From positions 62,001-126,000 of the forward strand of contig NZ_LSRE01000002.1 in the NCBI RefSeq assembly GCF_001575205.1: a stretch of 64,000 bases of DNA, read 5' to 3'. This document shows, one piece after another, positions 29,466 to 37,461 of this stretch (position 1 is the stretch's first letter; every line of letters begins with the position of its first letter). Under the pieces are notes generated by a model. That model was not told where the DNA came from. It saw nothing but the letters and a program-made list of their open reading frames with translations, and did no database searches. The translations under genes were made by a program, and so were the position numbers. This DNA comes from Tsukamurella pseudospumae. GTDB lineage: Bacteria; Actinomycetota; Actinomycetes; Mycobacteriales; Mycobacteriaceae.

Positions 29466-32001
29466 AGCAGCGGAACGCCGCTTCGCCGCCTGGAACCACA
29501 AGGTCACCGCCGAACGCGACCTCACCGCGGTCGTCCTCGCCGGGATGGATCTGTGGCGCACCGCCGTCTACGCCGCGATCACCGAGCAGCAGCCGAACCG
29601 CGAGCAGATCCTCGCCGGCGGTTTCTTCCAGCACCTGTGGCGCCTCGACAGCGCCGCCGCCGCGGCCCGCACGTGGCTGCGGTGGGTGGACGGTGCCGTC
29701 GCGCCGTCGATCTCCGCAGTGTTCGGGGAGGCGTTCAACACCGTGCGTAAGACCGCCACCGTCAGCCCGCAACCGTACGAGGCCGCGCATATGGCCGACG
29801 TGCACGACCGGCTCGTCATCTGGCCCGACGGCGCGTTCGAGGAACTCCGGCCCGAGCTGCAGGAGGCACTGTCCGAGGCCGAGTCGATCGGGCAGGTGCA
29901 GGACCGCGTCGGCGCCGTGCTCGGCATCGACAAGCAGACCCGCGAGCACCGCGCGCGGATCAACGAGATCAACCGCATCCTCGACGATCCCGACGCGGAT
30001 CCCGCGGACCGGGCCGAGCTCCTCACGCAGAAGGCGCAGCTGTGGCGCGACCACGACGAGTCCCTGCAGGACTGGGAGTGGAAGGCCCGCCGCATCGCCC
30101 GCACCGAATGCCTACCGGCCGACACTCCGATCGAGGGCGGCAACATCACCGCGGTCTACCGCCGGCACTACGAGGGGGAGTGGATCGAGGTCGAGACGTG
30201 CTCGGGCCGCAAGATCGCCGGAACCCCGAACCACCCAGTGCTCACGATCGACGGGTGGAAGGGACTGGGTGAGCTGACGGAAGCGGACCGCTTGGTCTGC
30301 CACAGCATCAGCGTCGAGAAGGCGTGTGCGGCGGGAGATGAGCACGTACAGGACACTCCACCCACGATCGGTCAGATATTCGACGCGGTCGCGGCAGTAG
30401 TTGTCCCGGAACGGGAAGCTACTGCTGAGCCAGACTTCCACGGCGACGGGCGCGATGGCTATGTCGACGTTCTTCGTCCCGACTGGTTGCTGCGGGTTGG
30501 GCGATTCTCCGCGCTCACCGAGGGCGGATTCGATAGCGACCTCGCCCCATCCGACCATCGAGCGGTTGCTGCCGCGGCTGAGCGCCATTCGTTCAGTCGT
30601 GATGTCCCGGTTCCGTACGGCGTGAGCCTGCTTGAGGTCCCGGATTGGGACGCTCGCGCGGTTCAGTCGGGTTGCGATGGCTCGCTTGTTGACCCCGTAG
30701 CGCGCGGCGAGCGCCTTCTGCGATACGCCGGACATGTACAGGCGGACGAGTTCTTCGTCGTCGAGGCCGAGTCGATCATCGGGGAGACGGCGAGAGGTGA
30801 GCTTCCTGGACTCGGACATGCTGCGAATGGGAACCCTGCGCTCACGAAGAACGTCGTAGACGGTCGACTTGTTGCACCCAACCTCTCTGGCGATGCTGGT
30901 CGCACCCCAGCCGGACGAGTAGAGCTGGATGATGTTGTCCGCGTACATGTCGGACGGTTTGACGGCCACGTCTACAATCTTACCGCCGTCGAAGGGTACT
31001 TCGCCGGTCCGCAAGGTATCGTCACATCGAATACCCAAGGCGCTGTGGAGGCCGGCCAGTACGAGGCGGCCCGCGCGTCCGAGTCGCAGCTCGGGATCAC
31101 CCTGTACAAGAGGTGGCTCGCGACGCCGGATACCCGCACCCGGCACTCGCACTGGCTCGCCGACGGGCAGGTCGTGAAGCTCGCCGAACGGTTCACCGTC
31201 GGCATTGCGCAGCTGCTCTACCCAGCAGACCCGTCGTCGGGGGTCGCGTCGGAGGTGATCTCGTGCCGGTGCTCCCTCATTTATCAGGAGATGGACGAGG
31301 TGCAGGCTGAGCTGCAGGGCCCGGACGGCAGCATCGGCGAGGTGGTGCCGCAGGGCGTGCGTCTCGGACCTGACGATCCTGCGGTCGTCGACGCGAAGAT
31401 CGCCGAGCTCGAAGCCGCCGACGACGAGCACACCGACACCCGCGCCGAGGACTGGGCGCCGCCACTCAGCGCGCCGACCCCGGAGTCGAAGCTGCACGTC
31501 GACAACAACGCGCACCCGCACGGCCTACCGAAATGGCCTGAGGAGGAGCGCGCCCGGCGTCAGCTCGCGGCTGTGCCGGACTTCTTTCCCGGTGAGCCGC
31601 TGTACCAGCACGAGATCGAGTTCGTCGAACGGTTCAAGGCGCGCGGTGAAACAATGCAGTGGATTCCGAAGGCGCAATGGGATCCGATCACCCGAAATAC
31701 ACCGTCGACGAGCGACTTTCTGTGGCGCAACAACTTCAGTCTTCCCACGGAGGTGAAGTCCACACGCGCTAAATATCGTTCGATCCGCAACGCGATTCAG
31801 CGGGCCGTCGAAACGTCGATCGCGAATCCGGAGTCGCCGCGCAAGGAGAACTTCATCATCGACATCGGGCACGCCCAGTTGAACGAAGTGCTGCGTAATC
31901 AGGTCGGCAACTACAACCGGAGGAATCCGGGCCTGCAGATCAATCGTCTGTGGATCATGCACTCAGACGGCGCCGGATTCGACGAGATCCACCAGACATA
32001 A
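29452..32001 (+). CDS. MuF-like head protein with intein and C-terminal nuclease-toxin-like domain
   Basis: 849-codon gene. MuF part 1 (residues 1-219) ends WEWKARRIARTE. The intein occupies residues 220-527. MuF part 2 resumes TQGAVEAGQYEAARASESQL and KRWLATPDTRTRHSHWLADG, GIAQLLYPADP, ISCRCS. Spliced, RIARTE-TQGAVEAG is the normal MuF core. After a linker, residues about 690-849 resemble CdiA-type C-terminal nuclease toxins: IEFVERFKARGETMQWIPKA, TSDFLW (Asp755), TEVKS (Glu767-x-Lys769, PD-(D/E)XK-like), IRNAIQRAVE, NFIIDIGHA, RLWIMHSDGAGF. That part is less GC-rich, a sign of separate origin. No immunity gene is recognised. Confidence 0.85.
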   Translation: MRPDRAAERRFAAWNHKVTAERDLTAVVLAGMDLWRTAVYAAITEQQPNREQILAGGFFQHLWRLDSAAAAARTWLRWVDGAVAPSISAVFGEAFNTVRKTATVSPQPYEAAHMADVHDRLVIWPDGAFEELRPELQEALSEAESIGQVQDRVGAVLGIDKQTREHRARINEINRILDDPDADPADRAELLTQKAQLWRDHDESLQDWEWKARRIARTECLPADTPIEGGNITAVYRRHYEGEWIEVETCSGRKIAGTPNHPVLTIDGWKGLGELTEADRLVCHSISVEKACAAGDEHVQDTPPTIGQIFDAVAAVVVPEREATAEPDFHGDGRDGYVDVLRPDWLLRVGRFSALTEGGFDSDLAPSDHRAVAAAAERHSFSRDVPVPYGVSLLEVPDWDARAVQSGCDGSLVDPVARGERLLRYAGHVQADEFFVVEAESIIGETARGELPGLGHAANGNPALTKNVVDGRLVAPNLSGDAGRTPAGRVELDDVVRVHVGRFDGHVYNLTAVEGYFAGPQGIVTSNTQGAVEAGQYEAARASESQLGITLYKRWLATPDTRTRHSHWLADGQVVKLAERFTVGIAQLLYPADPSSGVASEVISCRCSLIYQEMDEVQAELQGPDGSIGEVVPQGVRLGPDDPAVVDAKIAELEAADDEHTDTRAEDWAPPLSAPTPESKLHVDNNAHPHGLPKWPEEERARRQLAAVPDFFPGEPLYQHEIEFVERFKARGETMQWIPKAQWDPITRNTPSTSDFLWRNNFSLPTEVKSTRAKYRSIRNAIQRAVETSIANPESPRKENFIIDIGHAQLNEVLRNQVGNYNRRNPGLQINRLWIMHSDGAGFDEIHQT
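30112..30969 (-). CDS. Homing-endonuclease-like protein antisense to the intein
   Basis: 285 codons from GTG 30969 (ATG 30948 is an alternative). Two helix-turn-helix units: DNIIQLYSSGWGATSIAREV then GCNKSTVYDVLRERRVPI (residues about 10-50), and DDEELVRLYMSGVSQKALAA then RYGVNKRAIATRLNR (about 70-110). The C-terminal half is a Vsr/EDxHD-like nuclease: QQPVGTKNVDIAIAPVAVEV, YLTDRGWSVLYVLISRRTRL, REHWVVRGSGDLAA. Third positions are GC-rich on this strand. It stops at TAG (30114-30112), the complement of an intein Leu codon CTA. Such enzymes mobilise introns and inteins; here it would spread the intein from the opposite strand. Confidence 0.8.
   Translation of the reverse strand: MAVKPSDMYADNIIQLYSSGWGATSIAREVGCNKSTVYDVLRERRVPIRSMSESRKLTSRRLPDDRLGLDDEELVRLYMSGVSQKALAARYGVNKRAIATRLNRASVPIRDLKQAHAVRNRDITTERMALSRGSNRSMVGWGEVAIESALGERGESPNPQQPVGTKNVDIAIAPVAVEVWLSSSFPFRDNYCRDRVEYLTDRGWSVLYVLISRRTRLLDADAVADQAVRFRQLTQSLPPVDREHWVVRGSGDLAARARLDLDPLPLVVPAVDRGDVAALDRSVGR
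30977..30982 (-). promoter_or_regulatory. -10 hexamer of the antisense endonuclease
   Basis: Minus-strand TAAGAT (30982-30977) ends 7 nt before GTG 30969, the same leaderless geometry as the integrase promoter. It lies within codons of the intein's C-terminal splicing region. No clear -35. Confidence 0.5.
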
Positions 32002-32070
32002 GTATGGGACGCATCCCGCCCGTTCAAGTGTCCTGTTATTTCAAGGATAAGGCGGGGTAGCGTCCCATAC
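32002..32070 (+). terminator. Long inverted repeat after the MuF-toxin gene
   Basis: gtatgggacgcatcccgcc (32002-32020) pairs with ggcggggtagcgtcccatac (32051-32070) except for an internal bulge; the loop is about 30 nt and AT-rich. It separates the MuF gene from the first late-leader promoter and probably terminates or isolates transcription. Confidence 0.6.
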
Positions 32071-32104
32071 CTCGCACTATACGCGGATCGCGGCGCGGCG
32101 GCGA

Positions 32105-32141
32105 TACCCTGTAACCAGCCGCTGCTGGCGTTGGGCCGGGC
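32105..32141 (+). promoter_or_regulatory. Late leader element 1 (protease)
   Basis: TACCCT at 32105-32110, then the 20-mer ctgctggcgttgggccgggc at 32122-32141, 19 nt before GTG 32161. RNA can fold as GCUGGC-GUUGG-GCCGGGC with one bulged G. Confidence 0.7.
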
Positions 32142-32160
32142 ATGACCTTCCGAGGTGCCC

Positions 32161-35019
32161 GTGACCGCTCCCGCCGTCGATGCCCCGATCGTCCCCGACG
32201 ACGCACTCCCGGCCCCCGCGGCACCGTCTGGCTGGCGCGGCCCGATCATGCCGATCAACGAGCGGTCCGGCGACGGCCGGATCATGGTCCTGGACGAGAC
32301 CATCACCGACCCGCCGTGCCGGCCCCTCCCGCTGCCCCTCTCGGCGCAGAAGCATGTCGACGAAGGCCACGACGGTGCGATCGTCGTCGGCCTCATCCGC
32401 CGCGTCTGGCTGCAGGACGGGCACGTCTGGGCCGAAGGCACCTTCAACGACGACGAGGACGGCCGCGAGTGGGCGCAGCGCGTCGCCAACGGGCAGCGCT
32501 GGATCTCGGCGGACCTGTCCGACATCCAGGCCGAGGAGATCCCCCTCGACGAGCAGGGCGCCGAGCTCGACGTCGCGAGCGTGGAGGTGCTCGACCTCGA
32601 GATCGACTCGCTGATCCGGGTCACCGAGTGGAAGATCATGGGCGCCACCCTCGTCGCCGGGCCCGCGTTCGAGTCCGCGCACATCGAGGCCGCCACCGTC
32701 GAGCCGTCCGGGCTCACCGCGTCGCTGATCGCCGCCGGCATCGCCTACGACGCCGACGATTTCGCCGACCCGAAGCTGGGGGAGCTGACCGCGCTGCAGG
32801 TCACCGACGACGGCCGCGTATTCGGGCACCTCGCCGGTTGGCGCTCGTGCCACACCGGATTCGCTGGCGCCTGCGTCACCGCGCCGCGGTCGGCGTCGAA
32901 CTACCGCTACTTCCACCAGGGCGCAGTGCGCCTCGCCGACGGCCGGGACCTGCCGGTCGGGAAGATCACCCTCGGCACCGGCCACGCGTCGACCCGGCCC
33001 GGCGTCGGCGCCACCGCGGCCGCCGCGCACTACGACAACACAGGCTCGGCGGTGGCGGTCGTCCGCTGTGGCGAGGACACCCACGGCGTGTGGGTCGCCG
33101 GCCGGACCCTGCCCGGGGTATCCGAGCAGCGGCTCGCCGAACTCCGCCGCTCCCCACTGTCCGGGGATTGGCGCACCGTCACCCCGGGCGGCGGGCTCGA
33201 GCTCGTCGCGGCGCTCGCCGTGAACGTGCCGGGCTTCCCGATCCCACGGACGCAGAGCATGGCGGCGTCGGGGGAGATGGCGCTCGTCGCCGCGGGGATC
33301 GTCACCCCGGCGACCGCGCGCGCCGTTGAAGCGAGCATCCGCAAGGCGCGCGCCGGCGTGCTCGCCCAGCGGATGAACGGGATCCGCACGCGCGATGTCC
33401 GGGCGCGGATGAGCGCACTGCGCGTCGCCGGGCTGACCCGGCGGATGTCGCTCGTCGCCGCGCCGGTCGAGGAGGACGGCACCCAGCTGCAGGGCGGCCA
33501 GCGGATCGTCCGCACGCAGGAGGGCGCGGACCGATACGGCGTCGAAGTCGGCCAGCCGATCCCCACCGGGACGGCACGCACCCAGGCCGTCGAGAAGGAG
33601 TGGGAGTCGATCAAGGCCGAGAACCCGGCGGGATCGAAGGAGGGCAAGGGGAGCGGCGGCAGCAAGGGCAGCAGCACGAAGAGCAAGGACACCACCACCA
33701 AGGGGCAGGTGCCGTCGGGCAGCAAGAAGCTCGGCAGCTCCACGGCGGCCCGCAAGTCCGGCGACAGCGCGTTCATGGAGGAAGACGAGTCGCCGGACCA
33801 GGGTGCGAAGGGCGGGAAGCTCACCAAGTTCGAGGCGGGCGTCGCGTACTACAGCGACGGCACCATGTCCGACGGTGCGAACTGGTACGAGCAGGGCGAG
33901 ACGAAGGCGACCAGCTCGAAGTCGACGAAGAAGTCCGGGACGTCGACCAAGTCGAGCGACTCCACCACCTCGGGCACGAAGTCGTCGAGCGCGAAGACCA
34001 GCACGCCGGTCGATCCGATCAGCGCGTTCGTGCAGGCGCTCACTGAGATGCTCACCGGCAAGAAGGCCAGCACCTCGACGTCGTCTGACGATGGCGGGCA
34101 GAGCCTTCCCGCGGGGCCGGACCCGCAGGCGCAGGCCCAGCACGAGCGGCTCAACAGCCTGCTGGACCGGATGCAGCGCACCCTCGACGAGCGCGACCAG
34201 CGGGACCGGTCTCAGCGCGCGGTCGTTGCGTCGGGGCGGATGCAGGGGCTGCGCGTGACGGCGCTCCGACACCGGATGTCCACCCTCGGTGAACGCAAGC
34301 GTTGGCCGAAGGGCACACCCGGCGGACTGGGCGGCAAGTTCATGCCCGGGGAAGGGAGCCCGTCCGGCGGAAAGACGTCGAAGGCCAGCATCCGGGGGCG
34401 GGAGTCGAAGGCGGCGGCCGCGAAGCGCACCATCACCGAACTCGAAGATGCGGTCGCTGCGCTCTCCGACCCGTCGGACGAGAACATCGCCCGGTTCGAG
34501 AAGGCCGAAGCGGCCGCGCAGAAGGCCGCCGACGCCCACGCCGCGGAGAAGGCCCGCGCGCAGGCCCGCCGCGACAAGGACCGGCGGTCCAAGCAGGACG
34601 CGATGGACACGCTCATCGAGAAGGGCTACCAGCCCGACGAGGCAGAGGCCGAGGCGTTCGGCCGGCCCGTCGAGCGGATCCGCCGCCGCGAGGCGATCGC
34701 GACCGCCCGTGCCGAGGGGGCCACCGTCCGCGGGTTCGATGACGCTGTGCGCGCGCTTCACACCACCGCGATCGCGGAGCAGTACGATGCAACTGAGGGC
34801 GGCACCGTCCAGGGATACCGCCTCAAGTCGAAGTACCAGCACCTGTCCGAGATGGTCCTGTGGACCAGCAACGACGCCACGGCCCGCAAGTACATGACCG
34901 ACGAGATGGCCGAGTGGTTCGACCAGAACGGCCGCATCACCCGCCAGGTCGTCCGCGACAGCTGGCTCGCCGGCCGCGGCGGGAACTTCGACACGACACA
35001 GCAGGGGTACTACCAATGA
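32161..35019 (+). CDS. Capsid maturation protease with very long C-terminal extension
   Basis: 952 aa from GTG 32161 (GAGG 5 nt upstream; GTG 32155 would overlap the ribosome site). Residues about 20-370 match actinophage prohead proteases (DVASVEVLDLEIDSLIRVTE, VFGHLAGWRSCHTGFAGACV, RYFHQGAVRLADGRDLPVGK, VRCGEDTHGVWVAGRTLPGV). After that comes a Lys/Ser/Thr-rich low-complexity region (about 480-660), RKRWPKGTPGGLGGKFMPG, a coiled coil (about 730-830) and a terminal domain. The usual protease is near 500 aa, so a fused scaffold or extra function is likely. Confidence 0.75.
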   Translation: MTAPAVDAPIVPDDALPAPAAPSGWRGPIMPINERSGDGRIMVLDETITDPPCRPLPLPLSAQKHVDEGHDGAIVVGLIRRVWLQDGHVWAEGTFNDDEDGREWAQRVANGQRWISADLSDIQAEEIPLDEQGAELDVASVEVLDLEIDSLIRVTEWKIMGATLVAGPAFESAHIEAATVEPSGLTASLIAAGIAYDADDFADPKLGELTALQVTDDGRVFGHLAGWRSCHTGFAGACVTAPRSASNYRYFHQGAVRLADGRDLPVGKITLGTGHASTRPGVGATAAAAHYDNTGSAVAVVRCGEDTHGVWVAGRTLPGVSEQRLAELRRSPLSGDWRTVTPGGGLELVAALAVNVPGFPIPRTQSMAASGEMALVAAGIVTPATARAVEASIRKARAGVLAQRMNGIRTRDVRARMSALRVAGLTRRMSLVAAPVEEDGTQLQGGQRIVRTQEGADRYGVEVGQPIPTGTARTQAVEKEWESIKAENPAGSKEGKGSGGSKGSSTKSKDTTTKGQVPSGSKKLGSSTAARKSGDSAFMEEDESPDQGAKGGKLTKFEAGVAYYSDGTMSDGANWYEQGETKATSSKSTKKSGTSTKSSDSTTSGTKSSSAKTSTPVDPISAFVQALTEMLTGKKASTSTSSDDGGQSLPAGPDPQAQAQHERLNSLLDRMQRTLDERDQRDRSQRAVVASGRMQGLRVTALRHRMSTLGERKRWPKGTPGGLGGKFMPGEGSPSGGKTSKASIRGRESKAAAAKRTITELEDAVAALSDPSDENIARFEKAEAAAQKAADAHAAEKARAQARRDKDRRSKQDAMDTLIEKGYQPDEAEAEAFGRPVERIRRREAIATARAEGATVRGFDDAVRALHTTAIAEQYDATEGGTVQGYRLKSKYQHLSEMVLWTSNDATARKYMTDEMAEWFDQNGRITRQVVRDSWLAGRGGNFDTTQQGYYQ

Positions 35020-35303
35020 CCACCATCGACATCCCGACGGTCACCAAGAACGTGCGCGAGGTGCTCGCGAACCGTCCGAGCACCCGCGGTACGGAACTCG
35101 CCGAGGCCTATGTCGCCGGTCTGAACGCCGGTCCGGGAGTGAAGAACCCGCACGCGGGGAAGGACGTCCTCCTCGCGCAGATGTGGCGCCGCGGCTGGGA
35201 GAAGGCGACCGCGCAGCGGATCCCCGGCTTCCAGGCACTGCTCGACGAGATCGGCGACCAGGCCGACGAGGACTACGACGAGGATCTCGACAATGGCGTG
35301 TAG
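35016..35303 (+). CDS. Hypothetical head-region protein (95 aa)
   Basis: ATG overlapping the protease stop: MTTIDIPTVTKNVREVLANR, YVAGLNAGPGVKNPHAGKDV, with an acidic tail EDYDEDLDNGV. Helical; no family recognised. Confidence 0.55.
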   Translation: MTTIDIPTVTKNVREVLANRPSTRGTELAEAYVAGLNAGPGVKNPHAGKDVLLAQMWRRGWEKATAQRIPGFQALLDEIGDQADEDYDEDLDNGV

Positions 35304-35445
35304 TGCGTGCTCCGGCAACAAGAACGTCACCGAGTACCAGGTGCGGTGGCCCGCAACGGGCATCGTCCGCCGCTTCGCCACGGAGGCGGAAGCGCGAGCC
35401 GCCGCGCAGCACGACGGCGGCGTGTACGAGCAGGTACGACGCTGA
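35293..35445 (+). CDS. Small CxxC protein (50 aa)
   Basis: MACSACSGNKNVTEYQVRWP then RFATEAEARAAAQHDGGVYE. N-terminal CSAC plus a strand-helix pattern common in small actinophage head-region proteins. Overlaps the previous gene by 11 bp. Confidence 0.55.
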   Translation: MACSACSGNKNVTEYQVRWPATGIVRRFATEAEARAAAQHDGGVYEQVRR

Positions 35446-35460
35446 CACGCTGACCTGCGT

Positions 35461-35511
35461 TACAGTTGACCACGAAGATCCACACGTAGTGCTGCTGGCG
35501 TTGGGCCGGGC
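35461..35511 (+). promoter_or_regulatory. Late leader element 2 (major capsid)
   Basis: TACAGT at 35461-35466, then ctgctggcgttgggccgggc at 35492-35511, 20 nt before GTG 35532. Confidence 0.7.
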
Positions 35512-35531
35512 TTCTCCCCGAGGAGACCCCG

Positions 35532-37373
35532 GTGACCATCAAGCTGCAGGACCTCATCACCGCCGCAGAGCAGTCCGACGACCCCGCGGGTGCCGTCGGC
35601 CAGCTGATCGCGGACAACCCCGACACCGACCTGGCGGCGATCGCCGCTGAGGCTCAGGCGGAGTTCCAGGACAAGGTCAACGTCGAGAACCCGACCGACG
35701 AGGACCTCACCGTCATGGAGACGCTGGTGTCCATCGGCGAGTCCGTTCAGCAGGCAGCTGACGCTGCCGCAGCCGCGACTGCGGAGCGAGCCGCGACGCT
35801 CGCGTCCCTCTCCGACCGCATGGGTGCCGTCGGCGCCCGCGACGACGTCGACGAGGATCCGGCGGAGCCGCTCGAGGAGGATGAGGCCCCCGCCGACGAG
35901 GCGCCGGTCGACACCCCTGCCGAGCCGGTAGCGAAGGCCGCTGGTGTCGACGCGAAGAAGAAGGCGTCGACCGCTCAGACCGACACGCCCGCAGCGGGTG
36001 TCGACGCGCCCGTGCAGGAGGCCGCGCCGATCGCCGCCAGCGCAGGGGCGCGGCGCCGTGTCCCGCTGGGGTCGCTGCCCCGTAAGCAGGAGCCGACCCC
36101 GACGGAGACGCGCGGCGTCGCAATCGTCGCCGCCGCCAACGTCAAGGGCATCCCCGCCGGTTCCGAGCTCGACGGCCTCGACGGTCTCACCGCCGCCGTG
36201 CAGGCGAAGATCGAGGCGCTGCCGTCCGGGTACGTCCCGAACGCGGTGATCAAGGAGAACGTCGCGACCATCCGTCGCCCGTTCCCGAAGGAGCTCGTCG
36301 CGTCGGCTGACCGCCGCGACGACACCGACGTCCTGAACTACGCCGCCGACCACTCGCGGCTCGACGGCGGCAGCCTGGTCGCGGCCGGCGGCTGGTGCTC
36401 GCCGTCCCAGACCCTGTACGACCTGCCCGGCATCCTCGCCGACGCGAAGGCCGGCCTGATCGACGTCCCGGACATCCAGGTCAACCGCGGCGGCATCCGC
36501 TTCAACCGCGGCCTCGACTTCAAGAACATCTACGCGGGCGTCGGCTTCGCGCAGACCGAGACCCAGGCGATCGCCGGCCAGGAGAAGACGTTCTGGCACA
36601 TCCCGTGCGTCGACCCGTGGATCGACGTCCGCTCCGACGTGGTCGGGTTCGGCCTGATCGCCGGTGTGCTGCAGCAGGACGCGTACCCGGAGGTAGGCCG
36701 CGAGGCCACCGCCGGCGCGCTGGCGGCCCACGCGCACAAGGTGAACGCGTCGACCATCTCCCGCATGGTCGCGGAGGCCACCAACGTCGGCACCGTCACC
36801 CTCGGCCCGTCGGTCACCACCGCGGTCCTCGGTGGCCTCGAACAGCAGGTTGTCGACGTCCGGTACGGCTACCGCGCGCCGGAGACGATGCTCCTCGAGT
36901 GCATCCTCCCGCTGTGGCTCAAGCCGCTCATCCGGCAGGACCTGTCGCTGCGCACCGGCATCGCGTTCGACCAGGTCGACGACGGTGCGATCACCGGCTA
37001 CTTCGCGAAACGCGGTGTGCGCGTGCAGTTCGTGTACGACTGGCAGGACTCGTTCACCAGCGCGACGACTCCGTCGACCGGGTTCGGTGGCGCGGACGCG
37101 TACAAGGACTGGCCGGACACGGTGCAGGCGCTGATCTACCCCGCGGGCACGTACGTCCGCGGCCGCGGTGAGGTGCTGTCGCTGGACACGATCTACGACA
37201 GCACCAACCTGAAGATCAACGACTACATCCAGCTGTTCGTCGAGGAGAAGATGCTCGTCGCCCGCCGCGCGTACAGCGCGCGTCTGGTGACGTTCCCGAC
37301 CCTCGTGAACGGCGTGACCAGCCAGCCCCGCGAGCTGGACGGCAACGGCGTGGTCGTCCCCGCCACCCCGTAG
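35532..37373 (+). CDS. Major capsid protein with N-terminal scaffold-like domain
   Basis: 613 aa. Residues about 1-190 are helical and acidic with Ala/Glu/Pro runs, as in built-in or cleaved scaffold (delta) domains. Residues about 195-610 are the HK97-type capsid: GGWCSPSQTLYDLPGILADA, GIRFNRGLDFKNIYAGVGFA, PCVDPWIDVRSDVVGFGLIA, RVQFVYDWQDSF, and the C-terminal RGRGEVLSLDTIYDSTNLKI. Start GTG 35532 follows GAGGA at 7 nt and late leader 2. Confidence 0.85.
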   Translation: MTIKLQDLITAAEQSDDPAGAVGQLIADNPDTDLAAIAAEAQAEFQDKVNVENPTDEDLTVMETLVSIGESVQQAADAAAAATAERAATLASLSDRMGAVGARDDVDEDPAEPLEEDEAPADEAPVDTPAEPVAKAAGVDAKKKASTAQTDTPAAGVDAPVQEAAPIAASAGARRRVPLGSLPRKQEPTPTETRGVAIVAAANVKGIPAGSELDGLDGLTAAVQAKIEALPSGYVPNAVIKENVATIRRPFPKELVASADRRDDTDVLNYAADHSRLDGGSLVAAGGWCSPSQTLYDLPGILADAKAGLIDVPDIQVNRGGIRFNRGLDFKNIYAGVGFAQTETQAIAGQEKTFWHIPCVDPWIDVRSDVVGFGLIAGVLQQDAYPEVGREATAGALAAHAHKVNASTISRMVAEATNVGTVTLGPSVTTAVLGGLEQQVVDVRYGYRAPETMLLECILPLWLKPLIRQDLSLRTGIAFDQVDDGAITGYFAKRGVRVQFVYDWQDSFTSATTPSTGFGGADAYKDWPDTVQALIYPAGTYVRGRGEVLSLDTIYDSTNLKINDYIQLFVEEKMLVARRAYSARLVTFPTLVNGVTSQPRELDGNGVVVPATP

Positions 37374-37381
37374 CAGTCCCC

Positions 37382-37431
37382 GTGGCCCGCACCCCTGCCT
37401 CGTTCCCCAAGGGGGCAGGGTGGCGGGCCAC
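37382..37431 (+). terminator. Hairpin after the capsid gene
   Basis: gtggcccgcacccctgcc (37382-37399) pairs with ggcagggtggcgggccac (37414-37431) around a 14-nt loop, with one small mismatch. A likely terminator or 3' stabiliser of the abundant capsid message. Confidence 0.65.
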
Positions 37432-37461
37432 CTCAGCACCCGCGCCATCTAGGAGGACGAC

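Larger units (their letters stand above)
30109..31032 (+). other. Intein (308 aa) inside the MuF gene
   Basis: Block A: CLPADTPIEGGNITAVYRRH from Cys1. Block B: GRKIAGTPNHPVLTIDGWK with Thr39 and His42 (TxxH). Blocks F/G: GHVYNLTAVEGYFAGPQGIV, ending Ser307-Asn308, followed by extein Thr. The penultimate His is replaced by Ser. The middle (residues about 75-275) carries no LAGLIDADG or HNH motif on the sense strand and is simply the complement of the antisense endonuclease gene. The insertion point is in the conserved RTE/TQG segment of MuF. Confidence 0.85.

Noticed and set aside
30969-31521. Upstream extension of the antisense endonuclease frame to 31521 (469 codons)
   Set aside because: Beyond 30969 it is only the complement of the MuF core and C-terminal linker and has no nuclease or helix-turn-helix character; the -10 box and GTG at 30969 mark a better start.
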